This document shows, piece after piece, positions 1-5,469 of a stretch of 5,469 nt of DNA. Positions within the stretch are counted from its first letter, which is position 1; each line of letters opens with the position of its first letter. This DNA comes from Sandaracinaceae bacterium (GTDB lineage Bacteria > Myxococcota_A > Polyangia > Polyangiales > Sandaracinaceae). Location of the stretch: assembly GCA_025056955.1 (NCBI GenBank), contig JANWYL010000199.1:1-5469 (forward strand), written 5' to 3'. Made by a program: the position numbers and the translations under genes. The notes under the pieces were generated by a model. It did not search any database and was not told the DNA's origin. It worked only from the letters and a program-made list of their open reading frames with translations.

Positions 1-602
1 CAGTGATTGCCGCAGCCGATTGCGCCTATGCCCCCACAGTGGTTTTGCTTTCTGCACTGGTTTTGGGTGAGCCACTGAGCCTTGGTGTGCTTCTAGGCAC
101 CCCCCTGGTTGTGGCCGGGCTCTTTTGGGCTTCTCAACCAGAAAAGCGCACCCCCTCGCGGGTTGAACCGATTGGGCTTCTCGGAGTCTTGGGTGGCGTT
201 GTGCTCACAGCAGTGGGTGTGATCATCGCAAAACCTGCCCTCGAACGCAGCAACCTCATCGAAGCCACCACCCTGCGCCTCGCCTCGGGCGCCTTGCCAA
301 TTGCCATGGTTGAGATTTTTGGACAGCGCAAAGCTTGGGCCCGTTTGGCTGGGCTTTTGGCGCCGCGCACGGGCATCAGGCTTTTGGTTGGAAGCGTTTT
401 TGGCACCTACCTTTCCATGTTGCTTTGGCTCGGGGGGATGAAGTACACAAGCGCCTCTCGGGCTGCCATCCTCAACCAAATGGGTGCGGTGTTTTTGCTT
501 GTGATTTCACGCCTGATTGGGGAAAAAATCCCTTTGCGCAAGTGGCTTGGCGCAGGAATTGCAGTCCTTGGGGCCCTCTGCGTGATCGCTTCGAGAGAAT
601 GA
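1..602 (+). CDS. EamA/DMT-family permease, C-terminal part (5' end outside window)
   Basis: This is the C-terminal 199 or so residues of a drug/metabolite transporter superfamily (EamA) inner-membrane permease, a family that exports or imports small metabolites such as amino acids. Complete members have about 300 residues and ten membrane helices in two EamA repeats. Visible here are the end of repeat 1 (hydrophobic stretches at local residues 11-21 and 25-43, with the repeat-ending pattern LGEPLS before a helix) and the whole of repeat 2 (helices near 57-78, 86-106, 124-145, 151-171 and 178-196). The last helix is preceded by GEKIPLRKWLG, the usual EamA C-terminal signature. A GTG at base 3 is in frame, but starting there would remove most of repeat 1, so the gene almost certainly begins upstream. 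It stops with TGA at 600-602, facing the fusion gene tail to tail. The transported substrate cannot be told from the sequence. Confidence 0.88.
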   Translation, partial: VIAAADCAYAPTVVLLSALVLGEPLSLGVLLGTPLVVAGLFWASQPEKRTPSRVEPIGLLGVLGGVVLTAVGVIIAKPALERSNLIEATTLRLASGALPIAMVEIFGQRKAWARLAGLLAPRTGIRLLVGSVFGTYLSMLLWLGGMKYTSASRAAILNQMGAVFLLVISRLIGEKIPLRKWLGAGIAVLGALCVIASRE

Positions 603-604
603 GC

Positions 605-3600
605 CTACCCCCCTTTGAGCGCAAGCCAATCGATGTCCTCAAGGGCCTGAGAGACTTCTTCGACCCGATCCAAAGGAGGAATCAGGGGAATTGTGCCATT
701 TGGATGGCTTTGGCTCCAAAGCCCGCGCTGGCTGAGCGCAGAAAGAATGGCATTTTCATGCCCTTGCGCGCAGATGAGCCGATGGAGGCCCAAGCCTTGG
801 GTGGGGAAAGCGCGCTCAACGCACGCAAGCGCCCTTTCAAAGCGCTGGATCAATCCCTTGACATCAATCCGTCGTGCAGCCCGCAAAAAATGCATCGCCT
901 GAATCATCGAAAGCTCATCGCCATCCCATGTCGAAACGAAGGTGAGGGGCGTCCCCACAAAAAAGTGCGAAGCCACATGAACGTGGCCATGCTGCCCCCC
1001 TGTCCACCAAAGGAGAAGATCGGGAGTAAAGGGCTCAGCGCCTGAAAGGGCTTCTCTTTTTACCCATGGTGAGCTTGCAAAAGGCCCGCGCCCGCTTCGG
1101 TAGTAGGCACTTGATGTTTCGACGAAAACGATGGGAATTCCCGTCTCTTTGCGAAAACGCGAAAGCGCCAAGATCGCTTCCTCTGAAAGCACAAGGCCCG
1201 TGCGCTCGCCCACTGGCTCTGCGTAAAGCCCAACCACGCGCTGGGCTCCGCCCGCCCGCTCCACTGCCTCGAAAAGCGACTGCAAAAAGGCCTCTCCGCC
1301 AACGCGCGCGGGGTGAGGCACCCGCAACACATCAAAATATGGCGGCCCCTGCCGATGGGTTGAGGGATCCGAAATCGAGCGTGCCAATGCCGTTGTGTGG
1401 CCAACGTAGGTGCCTTCAAGGCTCAAGGCAAAGCGCCCCTCCTTTCTGTGCCATCGAAGAATCCGAAAAGACTTATCGACGGTCTCGTCGCGGCCTGAGG
1501 TGAAAAAGAGATGGGGCAAATTCGGAGTGAGGACAGCCACCTCTTCAACAGCGCGCACAATCGCAGGGGTTACGTAATTGCAGAGGGTGATTTTGTTGAC
1601 GGTTGGTCCGTAAAGAAGCCCACTCGCTTCCGCTTGGACAAGAGATGCAAGGGGGCCCTCAAAGGGCGCGACCACCCCTCTTGCCAAATCAATTGGCCCT
1701 TGAGGCATGCGGATCTCACGGGCCCGGATGCCCCGGAGGGGCTGCCTATAGTAGCGGGCCCTCGCATCTGGCTCGCCATACTGGCCTTCAAGCACAGACA
1801 CGGTGAACGCACCAAAGCGATCGTTGATGCGAATCATGGCATCTGCCGCCCCAATCCGATTGCGCCCAACCATCCAAAGGTAGCGAGGGCTTCCATCCGC
1901 TTTGGTGAGGGCCCTCGCCTCACGGAGCAAGGCTTCCTTGAGGCGACTCCCAAGGCCTAGCCCATCAATCGCAAGGCCTTGGGCTTCTGGAGCCACTGTG
2001 AGGGCCACGGTGTATGCCGAGTCTTCTCGCCCAAGGTGAGGGTCGCGATCAGGCCCCTCCATGTCTTTGACACGCTCAAGGGGGCAGGCAATCGCGTAGC
2101 CCAAAAGCCTTTCTTGGGTCTTGGCATCGAGCGCCACAACCACAATGCCATCGGGATCATCGAAGCCCAAAGCCAGCCTCTCTGGTGGGTCGCGGCGGGC
2201 AGGCTCGTAAACCCGGGCCTCCAAGGCGAGGATCTCGCCCAAAAGACGCTCCTTTTCCTCTGCTCGGGCTCGGCGGATGACCACTTCCCCATCAACCGAA
2301 GGCCTCTTTGGACGCGAAAGGCCATATGGAGGCAAAGGCAAATCATCCCACTCTTCAACCCGAGCTCCTTCTCCATGGGCCCATCCCTTGGCTTCAAGGA
2401 GCGCAAGCGTTTGCTCAATCGTCCCAAACAAAAAGGCAATGTCTTCCTCACTCATCCCCCCATGGAGCCGATAGCGAACCGTCCTTTCGCCTGCACCAAA
2501 CACAATGGCGCCGCGCGAGAAACGGGAGGCCAAGTGGTTTGTGAGGTGAGCGGGGGTTGGAAGATCAAAAGCAAAGGCAAAGCCCTGCGCGCGGGGATGA
2601 AGCACGAAAAAGGGAAACCTTTGGGCAATTCGCTCAAGCCCCTTCCGCACAAGCCGCTCGATCCGCTCTGCATCGCCTTCGCGCTCGGAAATCAGCTTGG
2701 CATGGATGTTTCCGCGAATCAGAGAAGTCACAAAGGCCTGGGTCGGCTCTGGATCTTCGAAGCGGCTTAAGACCACCCCAACCTGCGCTCGCTTTGCGAA
2801 AACCACGCAATCAGGCCAATCCGGATTCCCATCCCGATCGACCAATTTCCAAAGCGAATGCCACGCAAAAGGCCCGCCCAAGCCAAAGCCACACTGCACT
2901 TCATCGACGATGAGGGGAACGCCGAGGGCGCGCGTCAAAAGGCGCAAGGCCCTAAAAAAGCGAGGGGTGGCATAGCGATCCCCACCCTCGCTTTGCATGG
3001 GCTCGACGATCACCGCAATGTGCGGCTCTGCACGAAGGCGATCGCGCACAAAGCGCAAGCTTTCGATCTCCGCCCGCAGCAATGGATCGATGTCCCGGGT
3101 CTTGGCTTCGAAGGCCTCAATGTCGGCCCCTGCCATGCACTCACGCCAGCCTGGAGGATCAGGTGGCCCAACTGGATCCGGCTCTGTCCAAATCGGAAAG
3201 GGTGCAAAAGCCACTTCGTAGCCAGGAATTTCGAAGGGCAGGCGCTTTGCGGGAGAATAACTCGCGTGGAGGGCAAGCAGCGTGCGCCCGTGAAAACTTC
3301 CCTCAAAGGCCAGCAAGCGCTTGGCGCCTGGCCGCTCCCTATGGCAAAGCGCAATCGCTTTCTCGTTGGCTTCTGCCCCGCAGGAGGCGAAAGACACATG
3401 GGGAAGGCCCGGCACAAGCGCACGCAAGCTTTGGGCATAGCCCTCGGCAACCGCCTTGCCCTCTCCATGAAGAATTGAGCGCCCCCTTAACATCGCATCT
3501 CCAAACACCCCGTCCACGTAAGCCCGAACCAAGGCATCGTCGTTAAAGCCAAAGGGCAGGGTCGCTGTCTGACTCATCGCATCAAGGACCACCAAGGGCT

Positions 3601-5329
3601 CGTCATCGATCGAGACGTAAAGGCCTCCTCGGCTTCGCAGGTGATCGAAAACAGGAAGCTTCTTTTCCCGAACCACCCGCTCGCCTGCGCTCAGGCGTTC
3701 AATCCAACCTGTCGACTGAGGCAATCGTTCAGGGCCTTCGAGCTTGGGCTTTTGGGGCTTTGGCGGCCTTGGCCCATCGATGAGGCTGCGCTTGGCCTCC
3801 TCGGCCTCCTCGAGCACGTGCATGCTTTCGATGAGATCGAGGTCTGGAGGAGGCAAATCCGGCTGGAGCAAAGCAAGGGTTGGCACCACACCAACCGCAT
3901 TCGACTGGACGGCCACGGGAATCGCGAGGTTTCTCGGCGCAAAGCTGCCCGCTGGGCGAAAATTCCCACTCCGCCCCACCCCCCCAAAGGGCAAGCGCGG
4001 CGAGGCCTGGTTGGTGGAGCGGTTGCGGTTCAAAATGCCAACCCGCGTCTCGCGGTAGTAGCGCTCAAAACGCGCATCGCTTGCCGTAAAAACACTCGTT
4101 GCAAAGCCATAAGGGGAAGCATTGAGGACAGCGATGGCTTCTCCATCGTCTTCAACAATTTCGATGCCAAAATCCGGCCCAAAAAGCTCAACATCGGTAT
4201 AGCCCGGCACTTCGTGAACCCCCCTCGGGAGCAAATGAAAAGAAGCCGTCCGATAGAAGCCACCAGGCAAGCGCTCCCCCCTCACAATTGGCTCTCCCCC
4301 AGCCGCCTCGCAGGCCTGAATGGCCCGCTCAAGCTTGATGAGGCCGGCTTCGCTTGCAAGCGGTCCTGCAAAAGCCCTTGGATCATCCGGGTCACCGAAA
4401 CGCAAGTTTTGTACCAACGGAAGGAGGGCATCGATCAAGGCCTTGGCCTTCGAGGCATGGACGAGCACCCGATCGGTGCAGGTGCAGCGCTGCCCTGTCG
4501 TCAGGTAACTTCCGACCACAATTTCGTGCGCCGCTTGGCGGATTTCGGCGTCTTCGCAAACCACTGCCGTGTTCTTTCCGCCCATCTCCAGGGCAACCAG
4601 AACCTCTGGCCGATCGAGCAGGGCCTCCATGATTTTTCTGCCCACAGGCCAGCTCCCTGTGAAGGCCAAGGCACGCAAAAGCGGGTGCCCAACCAATGCA
4701 GCCCCGCTTTGGGCCCGGCCGTGGATCAGGTTGAAGACACCCGGTGGAAAGCCTGCCTCATGGGCTGCCTCTGCGTAGCGAATCCCACAGAGAGGCGAAA
4801 GCTCGCTTGGCTTGACGACCACGGTATTGCCAAGGAGCAGTGCAGGCACCACGTGCACGTGGCAAAGGTGCAGTGGGAAATTGAAGGGGCCGATCACTCC
4901 AACCACACCATGGGGGTGCCAACGCAACGCCTCGCTGGGAAAGCCAGGAAGTGGGCCCTCGCGAAGGTCGCGCTTCACCGCTTGGAGAACGAGGTCAAAG
5001 CGCGCAATCAGCGATTGCACTTCCGCGCGGGCCTCGCTTCGAATCTTGCCAATTTCTCGAACAATCGCATCGGCCAAGGCCTCTTTTTTGGCCTCAATCG
5101 CCTTGCGAAAGCGTACAAGAAATTCCCACCGTTCGGCCATGGATCGGCTGGACCAACCAGCAAAGGCTTCGTGGGCGGCTTGAATCGCCTCATCCACTCG
5201 CTCCGGAGTCCAGCGAATCGCGACCACAGGCCTCCCATCGTGGGCCGGATCAATCGACACAAGGCGCTCCCCCTTTGGCTCAACGAAGCGCCCACCGATA
5301 TAGTCAGAAGGAATTTCACGAGGCTCCAT
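605..5329 (-). CDS. Four-module fusion: AstD-like aldehyde dehydrogenase / class-III aminotransferase / GNAT acyltransferase / inactive aminotransferase fold
   Basis: A single open frame of about 1574 codons with no internal stop or frame shift. Residue numbers here and below count from the ATG at 5327-5329. Module order is aldehyde dehydrogenase (about 10-480), Pro/Glu/Lys-rich linker (about 485-545), PLP class-III aminotransferase (about 545-985), short linker, GNAT acyltransferase (about 1013-1200), and a second, catalytically degenerate class-III aminotransferase fold (about 1205-1574). No signal peptide or membrane segment is seen, so it should be cytoplasmic. A TTG immediately precedes the ATG and could serve instead, adding one residue. 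No better in-frame start lies upstream before a stop at 5423-5425, and no clear Shine-Dalgarno precedes either codon. The set of activities suggests acylation, transamination and oxidation of a diamino acid or diamine. This is inferred from families, and the true substrate is unknown. Each module is normally a separate protein. I do not recognise an established gene name for the fusion. Confidence 0.9.
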   Translation of the reverse strand: MEPREIPSDYIGGRFVEPKGERLVSIDPAHDGRPVVAIRWTPERVDEAIQAAHEAFAGWSSRSMAERWEFLVRFRKAIEAKKEALADAIVREIGKIRSEARAEVQSLIARFDLVLQAVKRDLREGPLPGFPSEALRWHPHGVVGVIGPFNFPLHLCHVHVVPALLLGNTVVVKPSELSPLCGIRYAEAAHEAGFPPGVFNLIHGRAQSGAALVGHPLLRALAFTGSWPVGRKIMEALLDRPEVLVALEMGGKNTAVVCEDAEIRQAAHEIVVGSYLTTGQRCTCTDRVLVHASKAKALIDALLPLVQNLRFGDPDDPRAFAGPLASEAGLIKLERAIQACEAAGGEPIVRGERLPGGFYRTASFHLLPRGVHEVPGYTDVELFGPDFGIEIVEDDGEAIAVLNASPYGFATSVFTASDARFERYYRETRVGILNRNRSTNQASPRLPFGGVGRSGNFRPAGSFAPRNLAIPVAVQSNAVGVVPTLALLQPDLPPPDLDLIESMHVLEEAEEAKRSLIDGPRPPKPQKPKLEGPERLPQSTGWIERLSAGERVVREKKLPVFDHLRSRGGLYVSIDDEPLVVLDAMSQTATLPFGFNDDALVRAYVDGVFGDAMLRGRSILHGEGKAVAEGYAQSLRALVPGLPHVSFASCGAEANEKAIALCHRERPGAKRLLAFEGSFHGRTLLALHASYSPAKRLPFEIPGYEVAFAPFPIWTEPDPVGPPDPPGWRECMAGADIEAFEAKTRDIDPLLRAEIESLRFVRDRLRAEPHIAVIVEPMQSEGGDRYATPRFFRALRLLTRALGVPLIVDEVQCGFGLGGPFAWHSLWKLVDRDGNPDWPDCVVFAKRAQVGVVLSRFEDPEPTQAFVTSLIRGNIHAKLISEREGDAERIERLVRKGLERIAQRFPFFVLHPRAQGFAFAFDLPTPAHLTNHLASRFSRGAIVFGAGERTVRYRLHGGMSEEDIAFLFGTIEQTLALLEAKGWAHGEGARVEEWDDLPLPPYGLSRPKRPSVDGEVVIRRARAEEKERLLGEILALEARVYEPARRDPPERLALGFDDPDGIVVVALDAKTQERLLGYAIACPLERVKDMEGPDRDPHLGREDSAYTVALTVAPEAQGLAIDGLGLGSRLKEALLREARALTKADGSPRYLWMVGRNRIGAADAMIRINDRFGAFTVSVLEGQYGEPDARARYYRQPLRGIRAREIRMPQGPIDLARGVVAPFEGPLASLVQAEASGLLYGPTVNKITLCNYVTPAIVRAVEEVAVLTPNLPHLFFTSGRDETVDKSFRILRWHRKEGRFALSLEGTYVGHTTALARSISDPSTHRQGPPYFDVLRVPHPARVGGEAFLQSLFEAVERAGGAQRVVGLYAEPVGERTGLVLSEEAILALSRFRKETGIPIVFVETSSAYYRSGRGPFASSPWVKREALSGAEPFTPDLLLWWTGGQHGHVHVASHFFVGTPLTFVSTWDGDELSMIQAMHFLRAARRIDVKGLIQRFERALACVERAFPTQGLGLHRLICAQGHENAILSALSQRGLWSQSHPNGTIPLIPPLDRVEEVSQALEDIDWLALKGG
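608..1720 (-). other. Module 4: degenerate class-III aminotransferase fold, predicted non-catalytic
   Basis: About 370 residues (1205-1574) that line up with module 2 and the lysine-6-aminotransferase family but lack the PLP chemistry. LFFTSGRDE (1274-1282) takes the place of FxxSGAEA, YVGHT (1308-1312) of YHGRT, and AEPVG (1370-1374) of the EPxQ motif. VFVETS puts Val1403 where the PLP Asp should be, with the following Glu kept. LLLWWTGGQ puts Thr1443 at the Schiff-base Lys position. The loop STWDGD (1466-1471), which in active relatives reaches into the opposite subunit's PLP site, is intact. The N-terminal part is shorter than in module 2. The most likely role is structural, as the dimer partner of module 2, or regulatory. 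Aminotransferase activity from this module is unlikely. Confidence 0.78.
1733..2293 (-). other. Module 3: GNAT-family acyltransferase domain
   Basis: About residues 1013-1200, a typical GNAT size. The domain opens with the usual first strand (EVVIRRARAEE). It contains the acyl-CoA binding motif A region: the strand YTVALTVAPEAQG ending at 1118, followed by GLGLGSRLKEALL from 1123, the pyrophosphate loop and helix. A distinctive C-terminal segment RNRIGAADAMIRIN (1156-1169) precedes a strand rich in Gly/Tyr (GQYGE) and YYRQPL. It should transfer an acetyl or other acyl group from CoA to an amine. It is not recognisably the AstA arginine succinyltransferase, which is much longer (about 340 residues). 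The acceptor is unknown; acylating one amine of a diamino compound would protect it from cyclising after transamination. The motif A loop looks about five residues longer than usual. Confidence 0.78.
2378..3697 (-). other. Module 2: catalytic PLP-dependent class-III aminotransferase domain
   Basis: About 440 residues (545-985), normal for a fold-type-I class-III aminotransferase. Seen: SFASCGAEAN at 646-655 (phosphate-binding loop region), SFHGRT at 678-683 (aromatic/His-Gly ring-stacking motif), EPMQSEGGD at 776-784, the PLP pyridine-nitrogen Asp at 809 in IVDEVQ, and the Schiff-base Lys at 846 in VFAKRAQVG. The EPxQSEGGD and FxKxxQ contexts are those of L-lysine 6-aminotransferase and eukaryotic-type GABA transaminase, not the AstC/ArgD branch, so a terminal amine of lysine, GABA, ornithine or a derivative is a plausible amino donor. 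The loop after the lysine reads TSLIRGN at 868-874 where relatives have STWxGN/D; the Thr that normally contacts the partner subunit's PLP phosphate is shifted or replaced. Its product, a semialdehyde, would suit the dehydrogenase module. Confidence 0.85.
3698..3880 (-). other. Pro/Lys/Glu-rich interdomain linker
   Basis: About residues 484-544 join the dehydrogenase to the aminotransferase. The stretch contains PDLPPPDLDL, then an acidic run (HVLEEAEEAK), then PRPPKPQKPK. It resembles neither flanking family and has the look of a flexible or extended tether between two independently folded enzymes. The first part overlaps the position of the variable C-terminal tail of stand-alone AstD proteins. 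Confidence 0.65.
3893..5302 (-). other. Module 1: AstD-like NAD(P)-dependent aldehyde dehydrogenase domain
   Basis: This module spans about residues 10-480, a full-length ALDH (stand-alone AstD is about 490 residues). Key elements seen: GPFNFP at 147-152 with the oxyanion Asn at 150; VVVKPSE with the cofactor Lys at 173; FTGS at 223-226 in the nucleotide-binding site; general-base Glu at 248 in ALEMGG; the catalytic nucleophile Cys at 282 in GQRCTC; ELFGP around 381-385; and PFGGVGRSGNFRP near 447. The GQRCTC context, the NFPLHL segment and the GxSGNxRP stretch are characteristic of succinylglutamate-semialdehyde dehydrogenases (AstD) rather than betaine- or succinate-semialdehyde enzymes. 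All catalytic residues are present, so the domain should be active, oxidising a semialdehyde to the acid. AstD-like is a family resemblance: the substrate could be another omega-semialdehyde made by the aminotransferase module next to it. Confidence 0.9.
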
Positions 5330-5451
5330 CAAATCAAGCTTAGCGCTGTCCGGCCTCTTGACTGAGAAAAAAAGTAACCAACTTTCAAAACGAGTGAATG
5401 GGTTGCCCCTTTTTGGCGTTCTTCAAATGGGCCTTGCGCACTGGAGGAGAT
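5330..5451. promoter_or_regulatory. Intergenic region between the fusion gene and a possible divergent gene
   Basis: About 120 non-coding bases that must carry the promoter of the minus-strand fusion gene, and perhaps one for a plus-strand gene at the window edge. It is more AT-rich than its surroundings, with a run of seven A on the plus strand (5367-5373). On the minus strand, TTGAAA (5383-5388) and TTGAAG (5421-5426) resemble -35 boxes, but neither has a convincing -10 box at the right distance. No clear inverted-repeat operator was seen. Confidence 0.4.
5358..5363 (+). promoter_or_regulatory. Possible -35 box (TTGACT) of a plus-strand promoter
   Basis: TTGACT matches five of six bases of the sigma-70 -35 consensus and is followed by an A-rich spacer. 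The hexamers 16-17 bases downstream (AACTTT or ACTTTC around 5380-5386) are poor -10 boxes, so the call rests mainly on the -35 match and on the position upstream of a possible plus-strand start. Confidence 0.25.
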
Positions 5452-5469
5452 ATGCAAAGCCGAGCACTC
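5452..5469 (+). CDS. Possible start of a divergent gene (first 6 codons only)
   Basis: A strong Shine-Dalgarno-like GGAGGAG at 5443-5449 is followed closely by ATG at 5452, giving MQSRAL before the window ends. The spacing from GGAGG to the ATG is 4 bases, on the short side. With only six codons nothing can be said about the product, and the true start might be a later codon. The layout would make it divergent from the fusion gene across the shared intergenic region. Confidence 0.35.

Noticed and set aside
3..5. GTG as the transporter's start codon
   Set aside because: Starting here would remove most of the first EamA repeat; the reading frame more likely continues from upstream of the window.
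335..1045. A 236-codon plus-strand open frame spanning the transporter end and the fusion 3' end
   Set aside because: It crosses two well-supported genes in a different frame or strand, and its translation has no family features.
1733..2293. GNAT module as AstA (arginine N-succinyltransferase)
   Set aside because: AstA is roughly 340 residues with its own signature; this module is about 190 residues and shows only the generic GNAT acyl-CoA motif.
2378..2400. Possible artificial join of two or more separate genes in the fusion
   Set aside because: The frame is continuous through every linker, no start codon with a ribosome-binding site was noticed at the module borders, and composition does not change, so a real fusion is the simpler reading.
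3641..5365. A 574-codon open frame on the plus strand opposite the dehydrogenase module
   Set aside because: It lies wholly antisense to a domain with every catalytic motif of a known family. Its translation shows no recognisable domain and is rich in Arg, His and Trp as expected of a complementary-frame shadow in GC-rich DNA, and no ribosome-binding site was evident.

Overview
The window looks like ordinary bacterial chromosomal DNA: moderately GC-rich, densely coding, with intact long reading frames. No rRNA, tRNA, CRISPR array, insertion sequence or attachment site is visible. The lineage cannot be fixed from the sequence. A Gram-negative proteobacterium-like or delta-group host is only a guess, based on the AstD-like dehydrogenase and the codon composition.

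Layout: (1) Bases 1-602, plus strand, hold the C-terminal two thirds of an EamA/DMT-family inner-membrane transporter whose start lies upstream of the window. (2) Bases 605-5329, minus strand, are a single uninterrupted gene of about 1574 codons that fills most of the window. It encodes a four-module protein. From the N-terminus these are an aldehyde dehydrogenase of the AstD (succinylglutamate-semialdehyde dehydrogenase) type, a class-III PLP aminotransferase of the lysine-6-aminotransferase/GABA-transaminase type, a GNAT acyltransferase, and a second class-III aminotransferase fold whose catalytic lysine and PLP-binding aspartate are replaced. (3) Bases 5330-5451 are a short intergenic region between divergent genes. 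(4) The last 18 bases carry a strong ribosome-binding sequence and an ATG that may open a plus-strand gene continuing beyond the window.

The main interest is the fusion protein. An acyltransferase, an aminotransferase and a semialdehyde dehydrogenase are the three chemistries used in sequence when a diamino acid or diamine is N-acylated, transaminated at its terminal amine and oxidised to an acid, as in the arginine succinyltransferase (AST) route. Here they sit on one chain. The degenerate second aminotransferase fold looks like a built-in dimer partner for the active one. It keeps the Ser-Thr-Trp loop that in this fold reaches into the neighbouring subunit's PLP site, while the active copy has a disturbed version of that loop. 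The substrate is not known. Lysine, ornithine/arginine derivatives, or diamines are the natural candidates. The DMT transporter converges on the fusion gene with only 2 bases between the stop codons, so it is not in the same operon, and any functional link is speculative.
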